The notes: generated by a model not told the origin, from the sequence alone. DNA of 64,000 nt from Pseudomonas sp. KNUC1026 (GCF_021650705.1 NZ_CP087138.1:1178001-1242000); one strand, 5' to 3'; shown: positions 28,907-39,996, counted from the stretch's first letter. A program made the numbers and translations.

Positions 28907-29836
28907 TCAGCCTTTGTATTCGCTGATCAGCTTCTCGAGTTTCTCCTGGTCGCGAGCGAACTGGCGAATGCCTTCGGCGAGTTTCTCGGTGGCCATGGCG
29001 TCTTCGTTGTTCAGCCAACGGAAGTTTGCCTCGTCCATCGCAAGCTTTGGCTCGCCGTTCTGGTTCGGCGACAGCGCACGCTCAAGCTTGCCTTCGTCGG
29101 CAGCGAGTTTATCCAGCAGGTCGGGGCTGATGGTCAGGCGGTCGCAGCCGGCCAGGTGCTCGATCTGGCTGGTATTGCGGAAGCTTGCGCCCATTACCAC
29201 GGTTTTGTAGCCGTGGGTCTTGTAGTAGTTGTAGATGCGGGTCACCGACTGCACGCCCGGGTCTTCAGCGCCGGTGTAGTCGGTGTTGTTGGCCTTCTTG
29301 TACCAGTCGTAGATGCGGCCCACGAACGGCGAAATCAGGAACACACCGGCCTCGGCGCAGGCAGCGGCCTGGGCGAAGGAGAACAACAGGGTCAGGTTGC
29401 ACTGGATGCCGTCCTTTTCCAGCTGCTCGGCGGTGCGAATGCCTTCCCAGGTCGAGGCCAGCTTGATCAGCACGCGGTCTTTGCTGACGCCGTTTTTTTC
29501 GTACAGGTCGATCAGCGTATTGGCTTTGCGCAGCATCGCCTTGCTGTCGAACGACAGGCGGGCATCCACCTCGGTGGAGATGCGGCCAGGGATAGCCTTG
29601 AGAATCTCGCCGCCCACCGCCACTGCCAAGTGGTCGCTTGCCAGTTGCACGTCACCCTTGGAGCCGGCGATCACCTGCTTGAGCAGCTCGGCGTAGCCAG
29701 GCAGCGAGGCGGCCTTGAGCAGCAGGGAAGGGTTGGTGGTGGCGTCCTGAGGCTTGAGGCGCTTGATCGCGTCCAGGTCACCGGTGTCGGCGACCACAGT
29801 GGTGAAGGGCTTGAGTTGTTCCAGCTTGGAAGTCAT
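28907..29836 (-). CDS. tal: Transaldolase
   Basis: Pentose-phosphate pathway enzyme that moves a dihydroxyacetone unit between sedoheptulose 7-phosphate and glyceraldehyde 3-phosphate. 309 residues, TalB type: the N-terminal [12 protein letters not shown] and [13 protein letters not shown], the Schiff-base lysine in [13 protein letters not shown], then [19 protein letters not shown] and [13 protein letters not shown]. The frame is intact. It is followed on the minus strand by the shared terminator at 28864-28893. Confidence 0.96.
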   Translation of the reverse strand: MTSKLEQLKPFTTVVADTGDLDAIKRLKPQDATTNPSLLLKAASLPGYAELLKQVIAGSKGDVQLASDHLAVAVGGEILKAIPGRISTEVDARLSFDSKAMLRKANTLIDLYEKNGVSKDRVLIKLASTWEGIRTAEQLEKDGIQCNLTLLFSFAQAAACAEAGVFLISPFVGRIYDWYKKANNTDYTGAEDPGVQSVTRIYNYYKTHGYKTVVMGASFRNTSQIEHLAGCDRLTISPDLLDKLAADEGKLERALSPNQNGEPKLAMDEANFRWLNNEDAMATEKLAEGIRQFARDQEKLEKLISEYKG

Positions 29837-29952
29837 GAGCGTTCTCGATCCTGTGGGAATTGCGACATTAACCCAGCGCCGCGCCGGGCCTCAATGACCC
29901 AGGCAGCGCTACCTTGAAGATATGCCGTTGGAGTGCCGCCGGGTGCAGATGT

Positions 29953-30948
<996 letters not shown>

Positions 30949-31035
30949 GGGTTTACGGCCATCAGTGCAGAGGAGCGGGGCGCAAGTATAGCGTTTGTGG
31001 GCAGCTGGCAATACAAAGGCGCCCTTGCGCCATCG

Positions 31036-32319
31036 TCAGCCACTCGGCACCCACACATACCCAGCCCGCACCCCCTGTATCTCGACCCCTTGCGCGACGA
31101 CCCGCCCCGGCTTCACGCTTTGCCTCACCGGCGCAGCCTCCAGGGAGGCGCGATACATGACATACGTCTTGCCGTCATCGTCCGCCTCCAGCGCCTCAGG
31201 CGGTACCACGATGCCTTGATCATTTTCATACAGAATGATGGCCAGCCGGGCGCTCATGCCCAGCCTCGCCTGCCGGGCCGCTTCGGCCTGCGGCGCATCG
31301 ACCGACACCACCACGTCATAGTGAGCGGCGGCGCCCAGCGCATCTGTCGCGTTGCCCTGCACGGCAATCCCCGTGATATGCCCGTTCAGCGTTTGCCCGG
31401 CGAATCCATCGCCGGTGATGTGTACCGGCATCTGTTCATGCAATTGGTGCAGGTCCGCTTCTTCCACACGGGCCAGCACCTGGAGGCGGCCCAGCCCGAT
31501 CACCGACAGCAGCGGTGCGCCTTGCGTCACCTGCACACCTGGCTGGGCGAGGGCGGCCTTGCTGGTGCCTTCCACCTGCGGGCGAACCACAACGCCTGCG
31601 AACGGGGCCTTGAGCGTTTGCCGTTCGCTTTGCCGGGCCACGGCCTCAAAGCGTGCCTGCGCATTGGCCAGCTCCATCTCGGCAATGTGCCGTTCCTCGC
31701 CGTCGCCACGGGCGCTGAGGGTGCGTAATTCGTCTTCAGCGCTGGTGAGCTCCTGGCGTTGCGCCTGCACTTGCTGCGCGAGCGTATCGACTTCCATGCG
31801 GGCGACAATGCCGCGCTCGAACAGCGCGCGCGTGTCACGCAGGTTGGCCTGGGTGGCTTGCAGGGCGGAGCCTGCGGTTTGCACGGTGCGCCGGGCGCGG
31901 GCCACTTCCGGGCTGTTGCGCCAGTGGCGGAGTTGGTGGGCTTCTCGCTCGGCCTTGAGCAATTGCGCCTGAGCCTGGCGCAGCTGGATGTGGATCTGCG
32001 CCGGGTCAAGGCGTAACAGCGGCTGGCCTGCTTCGACCACCTGGCCCTCCTGCACCAGCACTTCGCGGATCACCCCCTCGAACGGGGCGGCGAGCGTTTG
32101 CTGCCGCGCAGCCTGAATGCGCCCCACTAGCCCCAGTTGCTGTTCAATCCGTTGGGGCTCGATGAGCATCCAGCGGGCCTGTTCGGTGAGTGACGGTGCT
32201 GCGGCATTGGAAGGGCCGAATGCCCAATACGCGCTAGCCGCAACCAGCGGCACCGCCAGCTTCCAGGTGTGGCGGCGGATAAGGGCCAGGAGGCAGCCTG
32301 GCGGGCGACGTCTAGCCAT
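31036..32319 (-). CDS. Periplasmic adaptor (membrane fusion protein, MacA/HlyD type)
   Basis: 427 residues: a positively charged N-terminus and one membrane anchor near residues 18-34, a split lipoyl domain (APFEGVIREVLVQEGQVVEA and LKAPFAGVVVRPQVEG), a long alpha-helical hairpin between them (about 100-215) and a beta-barrel part toward the C-terminus. It links an inner-membrane ABC transporter to an outer-membrane channel. It is the last gene of the four-gene exporter set and overlaps the outer-membrane factor gene by 8 bases. Confidence 0.88.
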   Translation of the reverse strand: MARRRPPGCLLALIRRHTWKLAVPLVAASAYWAFGPSNAAAPSLTEQARWMLIEPQRIEQQLGLVGRIQAARQQTLAAPFEGVIREVLVQEGQVVEAGQPLLRLDPAQIHIQLRQAQAQLLKAEREAHQLRHWRNSPEVARARRTVQTAGSALQATQANLRDTRALFERGIVARMEVDTLAQQVQAQRQELTSAEDELRTLSARGDGEERHIAEMELANAQARFEAVARQSERQTLKAPFAGVVVRPQVEGTSKAALAQPGVQVTQGAPLLSVIGLGRLQVLARVEEADLHQLHEQMPVHITGDGFAGQTLNGHITGIAVQGNATDALGAAAHYDVVVSVDAPQAEAARQARLGMSARLAIILYENDQGIVVPPEALEADDDGKTYVMYRASLEAAPVRQSVKPGRVVAQGVEIQGVRAGYVWVPSG

Positions 32320-33796
32320 TGAGCGTTATGTCCCAGCTTTGCAGTGTGGTGCCCAGGGTCTGGTCCAGTTCAGCCTGGGCGTTGAGGTAGCTGATCAAGG
32401 CATTGATGCGCGCATTTTCGACATTGCGCAGGTCGTTTTCGAAGCTCAGCACCTGGAAGTTGCTGGAGCGGCCCACGGTGAGTTTTTCGCGTTCAAGGGC
32501 CAGCTTGCGCAGGGAGAGGTCACGCGCACGCTGGGCAATTTCATACTGCCGCCAGCGGCTGTGGATATCGCGTACGGCGTTGGTCACGTCCTGCTCCAGT
32601 TGCTGGCGGGCCTGCGCCAGCTGGATTTCCTGGGTGCTCACGTTCACTTGCGCCTGCACCTGGGCCTGCCGTGTGCTCAGGTCGCCGATGGGGATTTCAA
32701 CCTGCATCCCGGCATAGTTTTCCCAGCCGTGTGCCGAGCCTGCGTACGCATTGCGGTCGCGGACCTGGCTCGCACCGGCCACCAGCGAGACATCCCAGAG
32801 GCGGTCGTTGCTCGCCACTTTCAGGTTGATGTCGGCCTGTTCGCTGGCGATGAGTTGCGTGAGATAGGCTGGTTGAGACGCCTGCGCCTGGGCCAGGGCC
32901 TGCGCGGCATCCACATTCACCTGCTGCGCTTGCAGGGCCTCCGTCGCCACGAGGGGTGCGTGAAGGTTGAGGGCGAGCAACTGCAACAGCGCCAGCCGCG
33001 CCGTATCGAGCTGGTTGCGCGACTCTTCATAGGCCAGCTCTTGGGTGGCGACATCGGCCTGGGTTTGCACGATCTCGAATTCGGCCATGCGCCCGGCTTC
33101 GATCATGGCGCGATTGACCTCGATCAGTTGGCGCGCACGTTCCAGCGATTCCCGGGCGATCCTCAATTGCTCCTGCGCCTGCAGCAGCGTGCGATAGGCC
33201 GCGATCACCTGAGTGATGGCCTGCGAAACGGTCGATTTCAGCGCGAGCCGGTTGGCTTGTTCCGACAGGCGTGCAAGGCGCACCGGCGCTGTCGCAATGT
33301 CCCTGCCCGCGCCACGCAGCAGTGGCTGGATCAGCGAGATGTCTGCCCCGTCCTGCCGGGACAGCCCCGCCAGGCCGGCCCGGGTATGGCGATAGGCCCA
33401 GCCCAGGCTGACGCGGGTGCCGTAGGGTGTCAGCCAAAGTGCCTGCGGCGTGACGGTGCCTTGCCGGTACTGGTCATCCTGGCTGCGGTCGGCCATGTAG
33501 CTGCCGCTGAGCATCAGTTTGGGCGTGAACCGGTCTTCGGCCACGCGCAGGTCGAATTTCTGCGCGATGCGGTTCAGGTAGGCGCTGCGGATCGCGCGGT
33601 TGTCGCGCAGCGCCAGGTAGATGGCATCGCTGAGCGTCAGCTCGATGGCCTGGGCGTTGAGTGAGATGCTGGCGGCAGCCGGCGTCGGGTAGCCTGGCCG
33701 CGTGGCCTGGGAGGGATGCAACAGCGTTTGCGTGGCGGCACATGCCGCCATCGGTGCTGCCAGCATGAGCGCGATCAGCGCGGCGGCCTTAAGCAT
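32312..33796 (-). CDS. TolC-family outer-membrane factor
   Basis: 494 residues beginning with a signal peptide (MLKAAALIALMLAAPMAACA). Two OEP repeats follow with the long helices expected of trimeric channel proteins, for example NRAIRSAYLNRIAQKFDLRV and YEIAQRARDLSLRKLALERE. It overlaps the permease stop and the adaptor start by 8 bases each, so all are translated together. It should form the outer-membrane duct for the ABC permease. The PMAAC near the cleavage site is not a good lipobox. Confidence 0.87.
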   Translation of the reverse strand: MLKAAALIALMLAAPMAACAATQTLLHPSQATRPGYPTPAAASISLNAQAIELTLSDAIYLALRDNRAIRSAYLNRIAQKFDLRVAEDRFTPKLMLSGSYMADRSQDDQYRQGTVTPQALWLTPYGTRVSLGWAYRHTRAGLAGLSRQDGADISLIQPLLRGAGRDIATAPVRLARLSEQANRLALKSTVSQAITQVIAAYRTLLQAQEQLRIARESLERARQLIEVNRAMIEAGRMAEFEIVQTQADVATQELAYEESRNQLDTARLALLQLLALNLHAPLVATEALQAQQVNVDAAQALAQAQASQPAYLTQLIASEQADINLKVASNDRLWDVSLVAGASQVRDRNAYAGSAHGWENYAGMQVEIPIGDLSTRQAQVQAQVNVSTQEIQLAQARQQLEQDVTNAVRDIHSRWRQYEIAQRARDLSLRKLALEREKLTVGRSSNFQVLSFENDLRNVENARINALISYLNAQAELDQTLGTTLQSWDITLNG

Positions 33797-35039
33797 CGCG
33801 CAAGGCCTGCACAGGTGTGAGTCGCGCGGCTGCCATCGCAGGCGCCAGGCCAAAGAACAGGCCGGTCGCAAGCGCGCTGCCGATCCCCAGGGGCAAGGCC
33901 GTTGGCGACCAGGCAAACGCGGCCTCTCCCGAAACCTGGACGAACGCCCAGGCTGCGATCAGGCCCGCCGTGGCGCCAACACCTGCCCCGGCCGCCGCCA
34001 GCACCACCGCTTCGAGCAGAAACAGGATCGCGATGTCCTTGGGGCGAGCGCCCAGGGCCATGCGCACACCGATTTCCCTGCGCCGCTCGGCGACGTTCAT
34101 CACCATCACATTCATGACGCCGATGCCACCGACCAGCAGCGCAAGGCTGCCCAGGCCCGCCAGCAGCCAGGAAAACAGGCGCGATTGCTGCGCCATGCCT
34201 TCGAGCAGTTGCCGCGGAATCTGCACATCCACCTCGTAGCCCGGCATCCTGGCGGCCAGCCATTGCTGCAAGGCGGGGGAGAGCTCTGCCAGCGATGCGC
34301 TGCTCGGGCTGCGCGCCAGGACACTGCTGATTTGCGGGTTCGGAACGATCCGCCGCATGCTCTCGGCGGGCAGCAAGATCGCGTCGTCCAGCGGTACCGG
34401 AAGCAACGGGTTCTGGCCTGCCGGCTGCAGGATGCCGATGACCTGAAACAGATAGCCAGCGATTTGGACACGATCACCAGGCCCTGCATGAATACCCGCG
34501 CGGTCCCACTCGGCGGCCACGTTCGCGCCCAGCACGGCATGGGTGGCCTTGGAATCGAACCGGCTCAGAAAACGCCCCTGTGCCAGCTGCAGAGCCAGCA
34601 CGCGGTGCAGCTCAGCGTTACTGCCCAAAAGCGATGTGCTCAGGGCATGGCCTTTGAGCCGGGCGTCGGCGCTGGTGATGATCAGCGGGGCGGCGGCTGC
34701 GATGTCCGGGATGGCGGTGCGCAGTGCATCAGCCTCCAGGGCCGGGGCGGCGAGGGGCGCAGCGTTGCGGCCGTGGTCAGGGATGTGCAGGTTTGCCACG
34801 AGCAGGTCGCTGCCCATGCCCTTGAACACGTTCATGGCTTGCTGTTCGGCGTTGTGCCCGATCGTCAGCAGCGCAACCACGGCCATGCAGCCAACGGCGA
34901 TACCCAGCAGCGCCAAGGCCGCGCGCCGGCCCAGTTGGCGCAGATTGTCCACCGGCTCGCGTAGCCGCTGCAGCCAGGAAGGGCCATAGCCCGGCTGTGC
35001 CAACGCAGGATGCGAGGGATCAAGAACGAGCTCAGCCAT
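33789..35039 (-). CDS. MacB-type ABC transporter permease
   Basis: 416 residues: a first membrane helix (AALALLGIAVGCMAVVALLT), a periplasmic MacB_PCD domain, then three C-terminal FtsX-type helices (LLAGLGSLALLVGGIGVMNV onward, including the family motif NVMVMNVAERRREIGVRMAL). It lacks the fused ATPase of E. coli MacB; a separate ATPase gene precedes it. The family exports peptides, siderophores, lipopeptides or toxins from the periplasm. ATG 35039 overlaps the ATPase stop. Confidence 0.88.
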   Translation of the reverse strand: MAELVLDPSHPALAQPGYGPSWLQRLREPVDNLRQLGRRAALALLGIAVGCMAVVALLTIGHNAEQQAMNVFKGMGSDLLVANLHIPDHGRNAAPLAAPALEADALRTAIPDIAAAAPLIITSADARLKGHALSTSLLGSNAELHRVLALQLAQGRFLSRFDSKATHAVLGANVAAEWDRAGIHAGPGDRVQIAGYLFQVIGILQPAGQNPLLPVPLDDAILLPAESMRRIVPNPQISSVLARSPSSASLAELSPALQQWLAARMPGYEVDVQIPRQLLEGMAQQSRLFSWLLAGLGSLALLVGGIGVMNVMVMNVAERRREIGVRMALGARPKDIAILFLLEAVVLAAAGAGVGATAGLIAAWAFVQVSGEAAFAWSPTALPLGIGSALATGLFFGLAPAMAAARLTPVQALRDA

Positions 35040-35734
35040 GCCGCGTGTCCAACACCCGGCCGTCGGTGACTTCAATGCAACGCGCCATGCGATCGGCGAT
35101 GCCGCCGTCGTGCAGTGACCACCACCAGGGTGGCGCCGCACTCACGGTTCAGTGAAAGGAGCAGGCTGATGATGCCCTGTGCGGTGTGGCTGTCCAGGTT
35201 GCCAGTCGGTTCGTCCGCCAGCAGTAGCGACGGCTCGGCCACCAGGGCCCTGGCGATCGCAACGCGCTGGCGCTGCCCGCCCGACAGGTCGGCAGGGCGG
35301 TGGTGGCCGCGCGCGGTGAGGCCCACTCGCTTGAGTTGCTGGCGTGCCGCCTCCCGGGCCTGGTGTTGGGGAATGCCGCGATACAGAAGCGGCAACGCGA
35401 CGTTGTCCAGGGCATTGAGCCGCGGCAGCAGGTTGAAGCTCTGGAAGACGAAACCGATGATCCGGTTGCGCGCGATAGCGCGGGATGCGGCACCCGCGCG
35501 GGTCATGTCCTGGCCGGCGAGCACTACGCGCCCTGAAGTCGGCTCGTCCAGCAGCCCGATGAGATTGAGCAGCGTGCTTTTGCCAGAGCCCGAGGCCCCG
35601 ACAATGGCGCAACTTTGGCCGGCGGGGATGGACAGTGAAACGTCATGTAGAACGGCGTGGTGGGATGCGCCGGTTGCGTAGGCGTGGGTGATGTGTTCGA
35701 GGCGAATGAAGTGGGTGTTGTGGGGCGTGTGCAT
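35032..35734 (-). CDS. MacB/LolD-type ABC transporter ATPase (frame broken near its end)
   Basis: ATPase partner of the MacB-type permease. Walker A is [12 protein letters not shown], the signature [15 protein letters not shown], Walker [14 protein letters not shown]. After LVVVT the frame is lost near 35117 by an extra T in CACTGCACGACGG; without it the protein ends HDGGIADRMARCIEVTDGR and stops at 35032, overlapping the permease ATG. Repaired length is about 233 residues. It is the first exporter gene and lies 71 bases after the paralogue at 35806-36558. Confidence 0.88.
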
Positions 35735-35805
35735 TCGCTTTCCAGAATAGGTGTTGTTGTTTTTTCTACATGTGTGGGGCGTAAGGATTTTCAGGAATGT
35801 GCTTT

Positions 35806-36558
35806 TTATATTGGTCTATCATTCAAGCGTTTTATCAACAGGTCGAATATTGATTCCAAGGTGTCACTGCCTTGGGAAACGTCAGCGCTGTTCTGGTCTA
35901 TCAGAGTTTGCAACTGGACGTCGTATCCTTCCGAAATCTGAGCTTCTTCTATGGGAGGTAGCGCCTTGCAATAGTCGAGTATTTCTTGATAGGTGTTTGA
36001 GGAAACTCTCCCTTTACAGTTGTAATCGTCCATCATTTTTGCACATATTGCGCGTCTCCACACCTGATCTTGTGAGTATGATTCGCTCCAGGCTGCGTTG
36101 CGTTCATTCGTAGTGAAAGTTCCGCTTTCATCATAGGCGATCAGAGCAAGTTGATCCGGGGGTAAGCCTTTGAATGGATTGTTCCCTTTGCCATTCGTCC
36201 AATTCGTTGCTTGTCGAGCCTGGGCCAAGCGTTGGGGGTCTTCGGGGTTGGGGAGCTCAATGTCATAAGCAGCTTTGTTTTTCTTCTGGTCACTGCCAAT
36301 AATCACTTTGTCAATAGTTGCCTGGGCGATTCTGGCAAGGTCATTGCGACTTGAGTTTGCATCTCTTTCAGCAGCACGGCTCGCCACATCACTCAATGCT
36401 CGGGAGAAAGAAGAAATTTGGTTTTCAGTGGTTGTAGATGATTGTGTAACGGAATTTTTGAGTGCGCGGTCTGGTGAAGTCGTTTTGTTGATTTCGCCTT
36501 GGCTGCTGATTCGTGGCTGCAATGCAGCTGGAGACGGAAGAGAGTTTATGCCGTTCAT
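35806..36558 (-). CDS. Unrecognised protein, tandem paralogue A
   Basis: A 250-residue soluble protein without signal peptide or membrane helix. The first 70 residues are rich in Ser, Thr, Asn and Gln and probably disordered (MNGINSLPSPAALQPRISSQ). A conserved body follows: NQISSFSRALSD, RAAERDANSSRNDLARIAQ, QARQATN, GKGNNPFKGLPPDQLALIAY, DESGTFTTNERNAAW, ICAKMMDDYNCKG, AQISEGYDVQLQTLIDQN. Two homologous genes lie directly upstream. G+C is visibly lower than in neighbouring core genes, suggesting transfer. The ATG at 36558 matches the starts of the other copies. The three genes precede an exporter operon on the same strand. I do not recognise the family. Confidence 0.8.
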   Translation of the reverse strand: MNGINSLPSPAALQPRISSQGEINKTTSPDRALKNSVTQSSTTTENQISSFSRALSDVASRAAERDANSSRNDLARIAQATIDKVIIGSDQKKNKAAYDIELPNPEDPQRLAQARQATNWTNGKGNNPFKGLPPDQLALIAYDESGTFTTNERNAAWSESYSQDQVWRRAICAKMMDDYNCKGRVSSNTYQEILDYCKALPPIEEAQISEGYDVQLQTLIDQNSADVSQGSDTLESIFDLLIKRLNDRPI

Positions 36559-36651
36559 AAGTCGGTCCGTGATCAAGGATTGTTTTGTTGTTGGAGATTG
36601 AGAATGCAAACTGCACCGTAGATAGTGCACTCGATCATCACGTCCAGACTA

Positions 36652-37456
36652 TTATTCACCACCGTTGCCTGCATGACTGGAGGCATGCGGGTTCAGTAGC
36701 GCCATATGTTTTTCCGTACGGTCATTCAAGCGTTTCATTATCAGGTCGAAAACGGATTCCAGCTCGTCCCCATTCTGGGAAGAATCGGGACCGTTCTGAT
36801 CTATCAGGTTTTGCAACTGGACATCGTACCCTTCGGAAATTTGAGCTTTTTCTATGGGAGGTAGCGATTTGTAATGGTCAAGTAATTCTTGATAGCTTCC
36901 CGAGGAGATTTTGCCCATGCGATGATAATCGTTCATCATTTTTCACATATTGCCGTTCTCCATGCCAGGTCCTGCAAATACGACTCGTGCCTGGCTGCAC
37001 GACGTTCATTGACAGTGAAGTTACCGCTTTCGTCGTAGATAATCAGGGCGAGTTGATCAGAGGGCATGCCTTCAAACGGGTTGTTTCCTTTGCCGTTTGA
37101 GAAATCAGTTGCTTGTCGAGCTTGCGCCAGACGTTGGGGATCATCGGAGGCTGGTAGCTCGATATCGTTAGCAGCTTTGTTTTTTGATAGCTGTCGCCAC
37201 AAAGCTTCTCGAATGTGGCGTGCGCGATTTCGGCAAGTTCCTGGCGACTCGAGTTGGCATCCCTTTCTGCCGCTCGAGTTGCCGTATCACTCAAGGCTTT
37301 TGAGAATGAGGAAATTTGGCTTTCAGCGCCAGCGAATGATCTGGGAGAGGCAGCCTTGGGTGCGCTGTCTGATGAAGTGATTTTATTAATTTCGCCTTGG
37401 TCGCCGATTTGGGGCTGCTGTACGGTTGGCGCACAAAGATTATTGATGCCAATCAT
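36652..37456 (-). CDS. Unrecognised protein, tandem paralogue B (frame broken twice)
   Basis: Homologue of the genes at 35806-36558 and 37574-38328. It starts MIGINNLCAPTVQQPQIGDQ. The first break, near 37194, is in a run of six T (plus strand) where copy C has seven; the second, near 36940, is a lost base at ICEK|MMNDYHRMGK. With both repaired it is about 268 residues, with the same conserved blocks (NPFEGMPSDQLALIIYDESG, NERRAARHESY, AQISEGYDVQLQNLIDQNG) and a slightly longer C-terminus ending near ASSHAGNGGE. The breaks coincide with homopolymers, so the gene may be intact in the organism. Confidence 0.7.
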
Positions 37457-37573
37457 AGGTTGATCCGTTAAGAATAGCTTGCTTGAAATTTATCGGACGG
37501 TGCATTCGAACATCATGTTGGATTATTTGCTGTCTCCTTAGCCGAATGTGTTGCAGGCTATTTTGAGAGTGCC

Positions 37574-38328
37574 TCATGTTCTTTGTGGCAGGTAGTTCAA
37601 ACGCTTCAATAATAAGTCGAATGCGGACTCCAGCTTATCGCTGTTCGGGCGCGGATCCGAACCGTTTTGACCTATTTCTGCCTGTAAGTCAGTCTCGTAT
37701 CCTTCCAGGATTTGGGATTCTTCTATCGGGGGAGGGATTTATAGTAGTTTAATATTTCTTGGCAGAGTTCTGAAGAGGTTTTTCTGGTGCGATGGTATTC
37801 ATCCATTACTTTTGCGCATACAGCTGTTTGCCATGCGAAATGTTGTGAATAGGATTCATCATAGGCCGCGCGTCGTTCATTAGTTGTGAATGACCCGCCT
37901 TCATCATAGATAATCAGAGAAAGTTGATCAGGGGGCATTCCCTTAAATGGGTTTTCGCCTTTGTTGTGAAGATAATCGGTTGCTTGTCGAGCTTGAAATA
38001 TTCTTTGGGCATTGTCAGAACTAGGAACCTCAGCATCATCAACAGCCTTGTTTTTTTGATAGCTATCGCTAGATAGCTTTTCAATAGTGGTTCGCGCAAT
38101 CTTTGCAAGTTCAGAACGGTTTGTGTTGGCATCTCTTTCAGCTGCGCGAATTGCCGCATCACTTAATGCTTGGGAGAAAGATGAAATCTGGTTTTCAGAG
38201 CCAGCAACCGGCCCATTTGGGGCGGTTTTTGGCGTGCGATCTGAAAAAAAATCATTATTGATTTCGCTTTTTCCAACAGCTTGGGGCTGCCGTACTGGTG
38301 CCTGAAAGAGAGGATTGATGCCGCTCAT
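37574..38328 (-). CDS. Unrecognised protein, tandem paralogue C (frame broken once)
   Basis: Third and most upstream copy, starting MSGINPLFQAPVRQPQAVGK. The continuous frame stops at 37723 after YYKSLPR, but a lost C in a run of five C restores PIEESQILEGYETDLQAEIG and runs to TGA 37574, giving about 251 residues, equal to copy A. Shared blocks: NQISSFSQALSD, NPFKGMPPDQLSLIIYDEGG, NERRAAYDESYSQ. The sequence just upstream (CCGTTA-A/T-GAATAGCT on the plus strand) is also shared with copy B, so the duplicated unit includes the leader. Confidence 0.72.
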
Positions 38329-38409
38329 AGGTGTGCCCGTTATGAATAGCTGCCTAGTATTCTATAAATCAAATGCCTTTCGCGAACTGCAAAAGGCACT
38401 CGAATGTTT

Positions 38410-38879
38410 TTATTTCATCGTAAATTCTACGGCCCATGAAAAATCTGAAAAATTTTGCGATTTGATAGTGGCGTTACAGACTGCGCCACCGCTGGAAGTC
38501 GCATTTTTATTCCATTTTGGAATCTTCGTTGGGCCGCCAGGAAACAGCCCCCCGGAGCGACCTGGTTCACAAATGTAGTCATGAATACACAAGTCTTGTT
38601 ACCCATGGTGTAACGCACATTCGCTGCGTTGGCATCAGGGTTAATGGGGATCTGCACGTAGTATTTATCGGTCTCACCTGCTCCTAACTCAGTCTTAGGC
38701 CGACCTGTCGCATGAGCATAGGTGAGGGCCTCGTTCTGGGTGATAACTTGATAGGTGGCCTTTTGCGTACCAAGATTTTTGAACGTGACCTCCACAGGCG
38801 GGCCAGCAAATGCAGCACCCGCAGCACACATCGTTGCGGCAGCGAGAGCAGCCATCATCATATTTTTTCGGATTTTCAT
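38410..38879 (-). CDS. Small secreted protein, unrecognised (frame broken once)
   Basis: Starts at ATG 38879 behind AAGG with a clear signal peptide (MKIRKNMMMAALAAATMCAA then GAAFA). The mature part has two widely spaced cysteines (NKTCVFMTT and GAVCNATIK) that could form one disulfide. A break in a run of six G near 38545 changes the end; in the repaired frame it closes FPGGPTKIPKWNKNATSSGG to SWAVEFTMK and stops at 38410, about 156 residues. It is the first of a run of same-strand genes: this gene, three paralogues, then the four exporter genes. Function unknown. Confidence 0.7.
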
Positions 38880-39996
38880 TTAGAGCCTTCTTTGTGAAAG
38901 TTGAAGTCAACCCCGGCAGGGTTTTACGCGTTGCCTGTAAATCGCCGCCCAACCCCTCAGCAATACTTTCCCGTTGCCCACACGGGAGCAATGCACTAGT
39001 AATAGTCGCCCCGCGCAGGTATGAAAAAGCAGCGGATTAGTACCCGTCTGAACTCAAGGTTTATGCGTTAAAACGATCTCTTTTATTAAGAGGTACAGTT
39101 TTGTCTATGGCGTAGTGACGACAATCCAACCGTTGAAGCAGGTAAAAACTGTCGAAAAAGGCCTGTAGCCGCTACGGTGCTGGCCGACCGCTGAAGTGTA
39201 GTGACGGTGTTGATTTGAATATATTGATCCATGTCATCTTTCAGAAAGAAGTATGCTTTATAAAATCAAATCCATTACGTGCTTAATATAATAAAAGACT
39301 CTTTTCAAGCGGTTCTGGAAATAGCAGAAAAGGCTTAGTTTCACAGGGTATGCCTACTCCGAATCAGCGATTTTATAACCAGAATTTATATGCGCAGTGT
39401 TCGACCTTGTAATAACTCGATTTAAACCATCTCTACAAGTTCTGATCTTCAGTCGCTGATCTATCTACAGAAATCCCCCACAGCCACCGCCCTTAAGCCA
39501 GCGAGCGGCTCAGGCACAACTGCGTGTCCCACACTCCATATCAGATCAACAGCTCTCCACACGCTTTTTCGCAAACCAGCGTCCCGCAACAGGCCACACC
39601 CGTTCGATGAAGCTCTACCAAATGTCGGAAGGGCCTGCCATGCAGCCGAGCGCAATCCCGGCCTCGGCGTACGCCTAATCGCCAGGAGCAGAATCACAGG
39701 CTGCATGTGTAGCGGTCGCAGTACAGCCCTCGTTCATCGATGCGGACTTGCAAACGCTTGAGTCTCCGATCAAGCGTGACCTTGCTGCACCGATCACGAA
39801 AGCGTTGATAGGCCGTATATCAAGCCCGAAGCATCCAGGCTTGCCACGCCCGGCAGCGTTGTAACAGACAGAGCCCCGGAGTCGATCGGCGAGCAGGGGC
39901 CGATCATCTGCTGTGGGCTATCTCGACCATCGAGGCGCAACGTCGTAGAGCGCCTGAACGATCGCCTTGTGGCGCCAGCCCGGCGCTACAGGCTAT
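38880..39996. other. 1.1-kb gene-free region between the secreted-protein block and the luxR cluster
   Basis: No credible protein gene, tRNA or rRNA is seen on either strand. The part from about 39050 to 39480 is strongly AT-rich with several stop codons in all frames; from about 39480 the composition returns to GC-rich. The region must carry the promoter of the minus-strand gene at 38879. The rest may be decayed DNA marking the edge between two acquired segments. Confidence 0.6.

Noticed and set aside
38329..38409. A hrp box before the paralogues
   Set aside because: Looked for GGAACC-N15/16-CCAC on the minus strand; nothing convincing is present.
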